A stretch of DNA of 64,000 bases from the NCBI RefSeq assembly GCF_030272615.1, contig NC_081411.1:832959136-833023135 (forward strand), given 5' to 3'. A program made the translations under genes and the position numbers. The DNA is from Cryptomeria japonica. Taxonomy: Eukaryota; Streptophyta; Pinopsida; Cupressales; Cupressaceae. Shown piece after piece: positions 33,819 to 45,282 of this stretch; the stretch's first letter is position 1, and each line of letters opens with the position of its first letter. A model generated the notes under the pieces. The model ran no database searches, was not told the DNA's origin, and saw only the letters and a list, made by a program, of their open reading frames with translations.

Positions 33819-36800
33819 GAGACTGTAATTAGCCTAGTGTTTTCCTATTTCTATCTGCTTTCGGTTATGTTCAGTCCATCATGTCCAAAGAAAACAGCCA
33901 TAGATGCATCTTCATTTAACAGATAACAACAGAATTGTTTTTAGAATGAAATAGAACACAACAAAAAATAGATCCGGCCCCGTACAGATTCCCAGATAAA
34001 AATTCTCAGTGAAACTACAGCAGTGACTTACCTCAAGATTCTGCACAAATTGTGTCGTGGTGTCAAAGATGCCGATGAGGAAAAAAGAGCAGAGTTTGCA
34101 AGAAAAACATTACGAAACCATACCAAAGCACAAAGATGGATCGGACCAATTCAACGCAACTGGAACTGGACCTTCCACCGGATCTATTCGCCTTACGGAC
34201 GTTATGAAGCCTCTTTTAGTTGAGGTGCTATTGTTAATTGAACTTTACGTAGGTGTTACAAACTAGCTGATAGTGGTTTTGAGAATTCAAATGGAGCCAA
34301 TATCCAAATCACAAACATCAATTAAAAAAAAAAAAATAAGTAGCTAGATGACAACAATAGCAAAAGGAAGAGGAGGTGGGCCTTGGTCATTTGGTTTATT
34401 TCGTATGTCAATAAGATCTGAAGTATCCACAAAAGGGTCATAGCCCTTGTCTTCTTTGTCTTTATCTCTATATCTATCTTCATCTTTATGAGCCAATGAA
34501 ATTGCAAGAGTTAGCCAAGAAAATTTTGTTGGGATCAAAGCAACTATAGGCTCCACCAGAAGGCCTTCCAGAAGTTCCACATGTTGGAGGCTGAGAAACA
34601 AAGTGTTTACGACTAGGGTGTGACCATCATTGGCTACGATTTCCTCTAAAAACAAGAGGAGAGGCCTAAGAGAAAGCAAGACAATCGCCACAAGTGAAAA
34701 GGCTATCCTTGTTGATACCCACAAGGAGGCAAGTGACCTCAAGAGGAAGAGGGAGACGAGGGAACTTTGGCCATAGCATAAGGGGCATATGCCCCAATGG
34801 TCAAGAAGCACTTGAAAGTGAGCCACTTCTAGTTCAATTTTATTAGCTTGCATTTGCATCTGTAATATCATATTAGAACAAATAATTGCTCTAGAGAAAA
34901 ATAAAATACATTGATCAATAGAATAATTAGCGAAAATCGTAGAATATATTATCTTTTCATATGCTAAAGAGAATTGCCACCTGGAAAGAATGTCAAATTG
35001 GGTTGAATTTGTGATGGTTACGAGGCCAATCTCCTAGAAGAATCATATGCCAAGAGAAAGGATCCGGTCAGAAGAGTTGCAAATAGTTAGAATTTTTCAC
35101 ACAAGGAAGCAATGAAATATTTATTTGAAAAGAAGGCAATTTAAAGAAATTACCAAGAAAGTTCCTAGTTAGCGATATGGTCCTTATGTGAAATGCCAAA
35201 TTTTTGAAGTTTAATAAATTGTAGCTTGGGTACATTAAGTTGTAGAGGAGCATGGTTATCATGTGTACCTTCTCAAAGATTTAGCAAGAGATTTAATGGA
35301 GCTACTAGTTCATGGACAACATCTTAAACCCAACTTCTTGTAAGTAATTGTGTTCTACCTTGTACATATTATGTTGTGTGTGTATTTTTCCTTGTCCAAT
35401 TATGAACCCTATTAGTCATGATGAATTGTTATTATCTGTGTACCTCCCTTCTTGTATCTTTTTGTGGTCTTCTCCTCAAGATCCAAATTATTTATATGAT
35501 TATAAGAAACACACATTCCCAACTAGAGCCAATGTTGGGAATCAATATCATAATGTAAAAATTTAGCAAAAAAATAATTAAGTCCCACCTCTCTTGTGCT
35601 CTAGGCCTCCTTTTTCCCATCATCTATAATTGATATAAAATATATTTAAATGGGCCCCTTTTGGTCAAATTATATTAAATGTTGTTCTTTTTCATTTTCC
35701 ATGTCCCTATCACATTCTTGAAGTGGCAAAATCCAAGAAAGTTCTATGTATTGGAAGGTTTTGGTAAATTTACTCAATTTTTGTAGAGTTGGAAAGTTTC
35801 TACGGAGTGCCAAATATTTTTTCTTAGTTATTGAGACTCTTTATAGAGTTGTAGAATTTTAGTGGACTACCAAACTTCTTGTTATCTAGCCTCCCATCTT
35901 AACTATTTGATTTTGCTTAAAATTCTAGAAAGTTTATCAGGCACCTCCACTCCTTCAATTTCTTTCATTTCATCAATTGGTGGGTTTTCAATGTACATTT
36001 GAACTGAGTCTATGTCTTTACCTATTTACCTATCATATTCTTTTGCATTCATGAAATCTCCTTTCTTCTTTTTCCTGTTTGCAAAGTTGCATAGTTCTAA
36101 CATACTTCTTTTGTTTCCCCTCCACCTGTATACCTCTTAACCTCTAGGTCCATAATAAATTCCTGCATTCCTTCAAGTTCCCCTTTCTTATGAAATTCCA
36201 TTACACTTCTTGCTATTTAGACGTCCTCCATTTCTACCTTCACTTCTAACTGTTATATCTACATTATATTCTTGAAAACTTATCCAATTATTTTACCAGA
36301 TCCCTATCCATATCTAATAAAAATTTACTTTGGAATTTGAGATGTTCCTAACTCTAGTTCTACATCCTTTCCTCACTTATTTTATTGCATCCTCAACTTT
36401 CCCATTTTCATACATTTGAATAGTTTGATGGGCTTATGAATTTTTATGATCCCCATGTTCAATTATATCACCTACAATGCCACAATGGAACCTTGCACCT
36501 CCCATTACTTTGTCTTTTCCTATATTCCCTCTTTTACTTTTCCTAAAGATTTTTTTAAATAGAATTCTATTCCAGTGTCCCCTCCTAACCTCTAGTTCTA
36601 TAGCAAGATCCCACATTTCTCCAAATTGATTCATTCACTTAATTTCCTTCCATTTACAAAATTTTGATGGACTTATAAAATTCCATCTACATGTCTAGAC
36701 CTATCTTTGAGTCTTGTAATGAAATCCTACATCTCCCATTTTAAACTCTTGTCCCACATTGAAATTTTGTATTTCATCCCAATTACCTCTACTACTCACA

Positions 36801-37079
36801 CTCCTACAATTGTTTCAAGATATTTTTTCTATCTGAAGACTATTTTTCATTTTAAGGATGTGGATTTGCACACAATGGCAATGGTGTATGACGAAGGCTT
36901 GTCTAGTTCACTATGAATGCAATAGTTGAGTTATGAATGCCAATGATCATAACAAACTCGAAATAATCTATTTAGTGGATTCCAAACGATTTTATTTCTC
37001 TTGCATGTCATTTTTTTGACCTCCTATTCTCCATTAAATTTCCACAAGAAACTCGATGACCATTTAAAACTATATATGT
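33819..37079. other. No gene established
   Basis: A plus frame at 34023-34223 contains a charged stretch (DADEEKRAEFARKTL) and could be a stray exon. On the minus strand the same DNA has a good donor (GAGGTAAGT near 34030-34036), so a non-coding first exon of a minus-strand gene such as COG4 is another possibility. A 175-residue minus frame (34344-34871) has no domain. The 35900-36700 stretch is T/C-rich with loosely repeated CCTCTA and TTCC words. Confidence 0.35.
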
Positions 37080-39462
37080 TGTAGTGTCCTAAATTGGGCC
37101 CAGTGCATTTATGACACTTATGCATGGTGCCCGGTGCATTAATGATGAACTCATGATCAAAATCCTATCATTTTGACATCATAGTCCCGAAGACAAAGTG
37201 CCTTTGTTTATCCCAAAATCCCATTTGGGCCTATCTTTGGTAAGATGTCTACGCGCCGCGCTAACATCCTGTTGAAACCCCAGAATCTCAAGCTATGTAG
37301 TGAGTCGAATGCCTGTTGACATGTGTCCCTTGGCTCTCTTTTGGCTATAATGGCTCTCTACACTCCTTTTCCGGTTTAAAAACCTTTCTATGCTCATTTT
37401 GAAGGGTTCCCTTTTGGGTTGTGGAACTCATTCTTCTCTTGGTGGCTCTCTTGGCTTACATATTGATCTTTCAACGCTCTGTTGAATGCTCTACCAATAT
37501 TATCAAGCTATCTTTATCTACCACAAACTTGCAACTATCTTGTAACAAGCACGTATCTCGAGCTTCGTCACACTCATATCTTAAAGGGGGGTTTGGTTGC
37601 ACGCCTTGTCTTCTCTTTATCTTTTATCCATATTTTATCATTGCATGCAATATATCAATCTTATCTTTGAATGTATATATCATCTAGGTGCATTTAACTT
37701 TCCAATTTACTGATTTGTTTGTTTGTGATAGGGGTTTACTTCCATGAAGTGGAGTATAGTTTCTATTTGCATATTTACCAATTATCTTTTATTCCAATCT
37801 ATCTATCTAGTTGCATGTGGTAGTGGATGTTAGAATCTCAAATACTAGAGGAAAACTGAGGGAGGGGGGGTGAATCAATTTCCACAAATTAAACACTTAA
37901 TGCATATTATAAACCATTTACCGAAGCACAATATAAATAGCATAGTGAAAGATAAAGCATAAAAGCACATAACACACAACATCAATATTTTGATGTGGAA
38001 AACCCGGTAAAGGGAAAAACCATGGTGGGAAACCCTACCCACAGTCAGATAATACTTATGCAGCAATATGTGAAATAATTACAATGGGGATTGCACTTGC
38101 AATCAGGCCAACCACCTAGAGCTCACTGCTCAACACAAAGAGGGAAGTCTCACTGACTTACATAAACATCGAACTAAAATCCGGATAAAATGAACTGTGA
38201 AAATAGCATCTCTTGATGCTTGATACAGTTCCGATTAAGCACAAATCTCTACCCTGCAATACCAAAACCTTCACAACCCTTGATGAATGATATAACCTTG
38301 TTCGCACAATTACCTCACTCTGATAATGTAGACATAACCTTCCGATCTCAAAATTACATGAATATATCGCCTATAAATGTATATCATCAACCTTGATAAC
38401 AAGATCGGCTAAACCCTAAACCCATAAACCTTAATTACAAAAATTACATCACACGATACCACTAGACCAATATTATGATTTACATTACATAGCATGGACC
38501 TAATTCAAATTCCCAAATAATTATATCCGTCGGCAATTTAGCTAAGACCTATATCAACACGTTTCACCAACCGATAGAAACCCTCAGTGTAATAACACAG
38601 AATAACCAGCCAGATCCAAATAGGACCACCAAATAATCACACCAACCAATGCAAAGCTACCAAACAATTAGGACACGATCAAGAACACCTTCAACACGTT
38701 AGGAACCATTTCTATAAGCCAGACCAAAATCACTTAACCGAATCATCGAATATCACCAACCAGTACTAAGAAATATCAACTGGTAATCCAGAACATAAGA
38801 GATAGCTTCCGGAGCACCAAATCATGAACCAACTGAATGTGACAAGCATATAACAATCTTGAACCAAAACAACCGATCTGATCATACCAGATCAGAATCA
38901 CTGATAACCAAGTCCAACCAGGATAGAAGTAACCAACTGAGACAGAACCATATCCAATCGGAGCACAGTGTTAACATCAATGACAACACATAAGCAATTC
39001 CAGCATATTGCCAACAATAGAAACACCTAAACGGGGGTCTGACTAAGATAGGCCCCTATATAGCCCCAACAATTTTCCCTCATCTTTATGTGTCTAGGTG
39101 GAGAATAGATCCCGTGCAGTGGAGGGAAGTTACTATTGATTCTTAGGACACTTTTGTGGTTTTTGGTCGTGCAAACGATAGTGCACCGCATTGGCATCCA
39201 CATACCACATTGGCATCCAAAACCCAAGAGCTTCTTGACTCTGTGATACATTCTACTATGAGTTTATATCGCTCTATCAATTCAGATTCTTGTATTTCAT
39301 TGTTTTTGTACTTCACATCGTTTAATTATTTTTCATTCTAACATAAGTATTAGTTTTGTTATCCCCTGACTCACCTTAGCGCCAGTTTGAGTGAGGTAGC
39401 AGTGGATTGATTTGTCCTCTAAGATTCATCATCTTGGGAGGTGACAAATCCCCTCCTCTACA
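37080..39462 (+). repeat. 5' LTR of the gypsy element, split by a nested LTR
   Basis: It begins TGTAGTGTCCTAAATT and ends CCTCCTCTACA just before the primer site, giving TGTAG...CTACA termini. Without the 1189-bp nested copy (37828-39016) it is about 1.19 kb. No matching 3' LTR is present for dating. Confidence 0.65.
37828..39016 (-). mobile_element. Nested copia-type solo LTR, reverse orientation
   Basis: Read on the minus strand it starts TGTTGGCAATATGCTGGAAT and ends GAGATTCTAACA, TG...CA over 1189 bp, without coding capacity. It contains GTGGAAAACCCGG and ACCATGGTGGGAAA words and a G-run (37861-37870) on the plus strand. Flanks GTGGA (37823-37827) and ATAGA (39017-39021) would be a target duplication with two G-to-A changes. 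It lies inside the gypsy 5' LTR and so inserted later. Confidence 0.65.
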
Positions 39463-39680
39463 TTTTGGTGAACCCGATGTGAAACACTTGATGTCGGATC
39501 TTTTTCTCTTAGAGTATGATGCTTTGATAAAGTGTTCTCGAAGGATGAGTTCGATATGTTGGAAAAAAATTACATGACTTCTTAGAGGCACCTCTTCCCA
39601 AAAGAGATGTAGAAGAAAAGTTACCCTCTACAACATCCTCATTCGAAAATGACAAATCCCTGACCATTATTGTTGTCTCC

Positions 39681-40733
39681 ATGGCTCCTCAAAGGCCTAA
39701 GAGACCTTACATTCATGTGACTGCAGGAAGTCCTTCTCCAAAGAAAGTTAAAAACATTAATGGGAAACCTTTTAAAGGAGAGGCTTTTGAATTATACACC
39801 AGGTTTATACAATCCAAACAATCATCTTACAATAGCATTGCTCATAATTATAATACTCAAAATAATAAACAAACTCTTGATCAACCTCAAATTTCTTTAC
39901 CACCTTCTCAACCTAGTCTTCCTAAAGCACCTTCACTAACATATAAGCGAACTAGTGATTACAAACTTATCAAGCAACTTAAAGTTACTCCCGCTAAGAT
40001 CTCACTATGGGATTTGCTCCAAACTACTTCGGTGTATCAAGGTATGCTACAAGAAGCCTTGCAAAATATTTCGTTGCCTTCTTCTGCAAGACCAGCGAAT
40101 GTGAATGCATTGATGGATCATATTCGTGCAGATTCACCGAATATTACTTTCTATCCCCATGGAGTTCTATCTCCGGAGGTGAGAAATTCGGCATATCATT
40201 TAATGATAATTGTTCATGTGAATGGCGTTGGTATCAGACGAACACTTATTGATACAAGATCTGCACTTAATGTCTGCGACCTAGATTTGTTACCAAAAAT
40301 CAAGGTAGATCCAAACTCTTTGGCAACCTCTTCCTTATTTATTCAAGGATTTGACAACAGCGGTAAAACTGCTATGGGGACCATCATATTGTCCTTGAAG
40401 ATTGGGCTTGTTACTATCCCAACCCTTTTTCATGTGATGTCAGGTCCTCTGTCTTATAACCTCCTTTTGGGCAGACCATAGCTTCATGCTTTGGGAGCTA
40501 TATCATCTACACTTCATGGATCTATGAAGTTCATATCTAATAACCAAGTTATCGCAATCAAGGTTGATCCTGAGGCTATGCATCTATGTCAAATAACAGT
40601 AGTGGGTGAATCCTCGGTTGCACCTTCCTTTCAAAATTATGTACCTACTCTATCATCTTCGGTGACAATTCCTACCTCTGTTTCCTCGCTTAAAAATGAA
40701 GAACAAAAGAAGGAGGAAGTCCTTAGAAAGTAG
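39681..40733 (+). pseudogene. Gypsy pol, aspartic protease region
   Basis: The frame includes a Pro-rich linker and then a retropepsin-like segment: LIDTRSALNVC near 40245-40278, where the family has D-(S/T)-G, so the flap Gly is replaced by Arg. LSYNLLLGRP follows at the domain end. A TAG at 40479-40481 stands where the family has Trp (GRPW), and the frame then continues to 40733. No gag domain or zinc knuckle precedes it. Confidence 0.75.
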
Positions 40734-41117
40734 GATGTCATGGAGGGGAAGTCGTCTAAGGAGCAGGATTCTCTAAAAGAAGACTCCCTGAAGGTGGATC
40801 TCCCTGAAGTACAAACGCTAGAATCTACTTCTATTAAGTCTTTTGTGGTCAAATCACCTTCTCTATCAAAGGTAATGCATGCTTGGGTGATGATTGGGGT
40901 TCCCTAGATTTTACGGACTCTCATGTTGGTGAATATAAAGTTGACCCCGTCCATCTGAAGTTTCCTGATATTTCATTCACCTCGACTACAAAAGACGATT
41001 ATGCGTCTATAAAGCCAGGTGATGCTTATCACGTTGATCACCTTTTCTACACAAAACCTCTATCATTCAAGGAATTGCATGATATCTATGGTCCTGGATA
41101 CAAGCTTGTATCACAAC

Positions 41118-41210
41118 TTGGTTATTATGCGAAAGGTTGTGGACTTGATGAACCAGGTATTTGGATTCCTTTCGAATCTGAACCTCGTCACCACAACATC
41201 GGATTATGAT
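41118..41210 (+). pseudogene. G-patch-like segment of gypsy pol
   Basis: LGYYAKGCGLDEPGIWIPF resembles the G-patch (G.G.G..G.G) found between protease and RT in many plant gypsy polyproteins. The G-patch of the second element lies at about 60400-60495. Confidence 0.45.
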
Positions 41211-41771
41211 ATTGCCCTATGGATCAAAAAACAAAACCATGGTTAACTATTAACATGATTTCGGTTGACCCTCTTACTCTTAAGCTTGTTCATCCAGAAC
41301 TCAATGATAGAACCACATCGCTTAATGAGATTCCCTTGGACCTATTACCTTCGAAAGAATCCTTGAATTAATTTCTAGGCGCATATGATGACTTGCCCTC
41401 TTATCACCACAAACATCGATTCCCTTATTGCTTGAATACTCAAGCGTATTTTGGGGAATCTATTGAGTAGGGGGCACCCTTGTCTCACAATGAGGAGCAT
41501 GTATCCATGTCCCATCTAGAAGACCATAGTGCTCTCCTTAAGGGTGAAACTACTGATGCCATTATGAGCGATAAAACTTCTAACAAAGTCATTAAGGTCG
41601 GGAAATGTTTGTCTTCTGGGGAATTCAAGGAATACTCTAATCTTCTACATCAATTATTGACGTCTTTGCTTGGTCCTATGAAGAAATGTCAGGCATTGAT
41701 GAATCAATTGTGGTTCATAATATTATACTTAGTCTTGATGCTAAACCGATGAAACAAAAAAAAATCAGAAG

Positions 41772-42990
41772 ATGAATCCTAAGGTGGCTTTATTGGTCAA
41801 GGTAGAGATAAAAAATCTTTTGAAAGCTGGTTTTATCTGCCCTATTGACTATTTGCCTTGGATTTTGAACATTGTCCCTATTAGCAAACCTGATGGTCAA
41901 ATCTGCATCTACATTGATTTTTGGGACTTGAATAAAGCTTCCCTTAAGGATGAATTTTTGCTCTCGAACATTGACATGATCATAGATTCAACCACAGGTT
42001 ATGCTTTTCTCTCTTTCATGGATGGTTTCTCGGGGTACAATCAAATTCGTATTAATCCAGATGATCAGTATAAAACTGCCTTCACAACTCCTTGGGGAAC
42101 CTTTTTCTATGTTGTTATGCCATTTGGGTTGAAAAATGCGAGAGCAACCTATCAATGAGCCATGACCTTGATATTTCACGATTTCATCCATAAGATTTTG
42201 GAAGATTATGTTGATGATATCTTGGTAAAGTCTATCACTCATCAAACACATTAAAAATATTAGGTTGGTCTTCGAAAGGCTTTGAATATACAAGATGAGA
42301 TTGAATCCCCTTAAATGCATTTTTGGTGTGGATGTCGGGAAACTTTTGTGATTAATTTTCTCTCACTAAGGAATCGAGATAGACATTGATAGAATCAATG
42401 CAATTGTGAACATGCCTCCACCTAGGAACATCTCACAACTTTGTAGTTTGCAAGGGAAGATTTAGGCCATTTGTAGGTTTGTGGCGCAATTGGTTGATCA
42501 CACCCTTCCTTTCATGCGACTGTTGAAGAAAGATGTTCATTTCCAATAGAATTATGAATGATATGAGGGTTTTGATTCTCTTAAGGTTTATTTGGCTAAT
42601 CTTCCTATTTTGATGTCGGCTATGTCTTATAGACCTTTCTTTATGTACATCTTTGCCTTGTCTAGCACTCTAGCAGCCTTGTTAGCCCAACATGATGATG
42701 AATGCCGAGAGAGAGTAGTCTATTACATTAGTCACATTTTAATAGAGTAAGAGACTCAATATTCTGTTGTGGAAAAAAAATGTCTAGCTCTCATATTTGT
42801 GACATAGAAGTTAAGACATTACATCCTCCAAGCAGAAACACGAGTTATAGCTAAAAATGATATCCTTAAGCATCTCTTTTCCAATTCCAATCTTTCAAGA
42901 AGGTTGACTAAATGGGTGATGTTGCTTTCTGAGTTTGACCTGAAGTTAATAACCTAGAAGCCAATCAAAGGGCAGGTCATCGATGTTTAG
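41772..42990 (+). pseudogene. Gypsy reverse transcriptase and first RNase H, decayed
   Basis: The RT frame reads ICIYIDFWDLNKAS, FMDGFSGYNQI, TPWGTFFYVVMPFGLKNA and, after a TGA at 42156-42158 in place of the family's Arg, EDYVDDILVKS (YVDD at about 42206). So the polymerase motif is retained but the frame is not. Beyond about 42240 there are frameshifts. RT-linked RNase H traces (ETQYSVVEKKCLALIF, TKWVMLLSEFD) extend to about 42960. Confidence 0.8.
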
Positions 42991-43656
42991 TTGATTGATG
43001 TTGCATCTGAAAAATCTTTTCCTACCTTGGATCTTTTCCCTGATGAGGATGTGTTGGTCACCGATCATGAATCTGTATGGGACATGTATTTTGATGGATC
43101 GAGATGTCAGACTGGTTCAGGGGTAGGTGTGGTCTTGGTATCACCTGATGGAAAACTAGTCCCTCTCTCATTCCATTTAGAATTTTGTTGTACTAATAAC
43201 ATCATTGAGTACGAAGCCTTGATTGTGGGATTACGTGTCACGATTTCCATGGGTGTGAAAAACATCCACATCCATGGAGACTTTGAGCTTATCATGAATC
43301 AGGTTACATGTACTTATTGTGTTAAACAATTGAAATCATCTCAGTATGAGGATTTGGTCACAACCATACTGAAGTATTTCACTACTTACATGATCAACAG
43401 TATCTCATGGAGAGAAAATCATCATGCGGATGCAATGGAAAGCGTTTCTTCCCTTGTAGACTCAGACTTTGGTCAGAACAAATATCGTTTCATAGTACCA
43501 GTCCCCTACTCTTCGGTTGTGACTAATCAAACCCAGTTTGAAAGTTTCATGTGTGCTCATATTGATTCTAGGGAATGGTTTGCACATATCTATAACTACC
43601 TCAAAACTGGGAGTTTTCCCGATGATGTCAACAAACACTTGCATGTGCAAATTTAG
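42991..43656 (+). pseudogene. Second (archaeal-type) RNase H of the gypsy element
   Basis: An open 221-residue frame with WDMYFDGSRCQTGSGVGVVL, NNIIEYEALIVGLR, HIHGDFELIMNQV and HHADAMES. The four acidic positions of the D-E-D-D site are present, although GDS is changed to GDF. This extra RNase H between the RT-linked RNase H and integrase defines the Tat clade. It is the best-preserved domain of this element. Confidence 0.75.
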
Positions 43657-43659
43657 AAG

Positions 43660-44829
43660 CTGATTGCTCACTATATTCTTTTATCTAATGTTCTTTATCG
43701 AAGATCATATAATGGTCTTCTTTTGCGTTTCTTGACAAAAGTTGAGATACCCCTCACCCTCTAGGAGGACTATTCAGGCTCTAGAGGTGGCTATTTTGGG
43801 GGAAAATCTTTTATTCACAAGCTGATCCACATGGGGTATTATTGGAAAACAATGGAGCAAGAGTCTTTCACATTTTTCAAGAAATGCCCCTGATGTCAAC
43901 AACACAGTAATTTGATTCTGACCCCCGCATAGGAGCTTCAAACTTAAGTTTCTCCATGGTATTTTTAAACATGGGGGTTGGATATCATTGGCAAAATATC
44001 TCCCCCTTCATCCAAGGATCATATCTTTATCATTACTGCTACAAATTATTTCACAAAGTGGGTCGAAGCTATACCATTGAGATCCACCACCGCTAACATG
44101 ATTTGTGGCTTCATCTTAGATAACATAATTTCTTGTTTCAGCATACCTAATACCCTTGTTTCTAATAATTGTACACCATTTAAGAACAAAGAGGTTAAGC
44201 AGTTCCTCAAGAAGTTTTATATCCAACATCGTTTCTCTACACCTTATTATCCTCAATCTAACGATAAAGCAGAAGCATCTAACAATAATTTTGAACAAAT
44301 CTTGCTCAAAATTGTTACCAAGTTACATGGCAAAGACTGGCATATTCAGTTAGTATATGCATTATGATCCTATCACATGGGTGTTCGTATGACTACTTGG
44401 AAAACACCTTACAACCTCATGTATGGTACTGATGTTATCATGCCCCTTGAATTGGAGATTCCATCACTGTGTGTCTCCTTGAAAGGGGTTATCGATGATA
44501 ATTCTTATCATACTCTTCGTCTCAATCAACTTGATTTATTGGATGAACGTCGTTTAAAGGCCCTTCAACATCTTCAATCTTATCAAAAATATTTATCTAA
44601 GAAATACAACCAGAGTGTGTTGCCCCGAGCCTTCAATATCGGTGACCTGGTTCTTTATGAAAATCAGAGAAATGTTAATGTGCCACCTGACCAACGAGGA
44701 AAATTTAGTCTGAATTGGTTGGGTCCATACATTGTCACTTCTATTTATGGTTCGGGTGCCTATGGTTTATCCTATATGGATGGTACACCCCTCAAAGAAC
44801 CTGTCAACGTTGCACACGTGCGTTGATAT
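43660..44829 (+). pseudogene. Gypsy integrase with broken catalytic triad
   Basis: Zinc-region traces (KKCP, stop, CQQH near 43890) precede the core. The first catalytic Asp is changed: ATNYFTKWVEA has Asn where the family has Asp. The second is also changed: VSNNCTPF has Asn where the family has Asp. The Glu in KAEASNNNF is kept. The C-terminal region GDLVLYENQRN and WLGPYIV is readable to a stop near 44824. The enzyme cannot be active. Confidence 0.8.
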
Positions 44830-45201
44830 TATGCATAGAAGATAAGTTGTATGTATCATATGTGTGACATTCAAATCTCTGTAAAGGTCACACCATGGTA
44901 TATATATCTTCATCAACAAGACATTTACTCATCTCTATGTTATGGAGTGACTGTGTGTATTCATGTCTGTGTATGTGTGTGTGCGTGTGTATACATATTC
45001 TATTTATATATGTGTAATGATCATCATGGAATTTAATCATGCATATATACAAAATTATGTAAATTAAATCATGCTTCACATATAATCTAAATCATCCACG
45101 ACATGAGCATGTATGCCATGAGCATATAAGATAAAAAGTACATACATCCATCCATAATAACACAAGATAAGATCGAAATAATGAAACTCATGTGTGCGTG
45201 C

Positions 45202-45282
<81 letters not shown>

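Larger units (their letters stand above)
37080..44829 (+). mobile_element. Decayed Ty3/gypsy (Tat-type) retrotransposon, 3' LTR not found
   Basis: It has a 5' LTR (37080-39462, including a nested insertion), a primer-site-like TTTTGGTGAACCCGATG from 39463, then protease, reverse transcriptase, two RNase H modules and integrase in gypsy order. The gag capsid region is missing: only about 220 bp separate the LTR from the pol-side frame. The 3' LTR was not seen in the following 8 kb, so the right end is truncated or rearranged. Two RNase H domains between RT and integrase are the mark of the plant Tat lineage. Confidence 0.8.

Noticed and set aside
34344-34871. 175-residue minus-strand frame
   Set aside because: Hydrophobic and charged segments without any known motif; neither strand shows a convincing gene, so it was not called.
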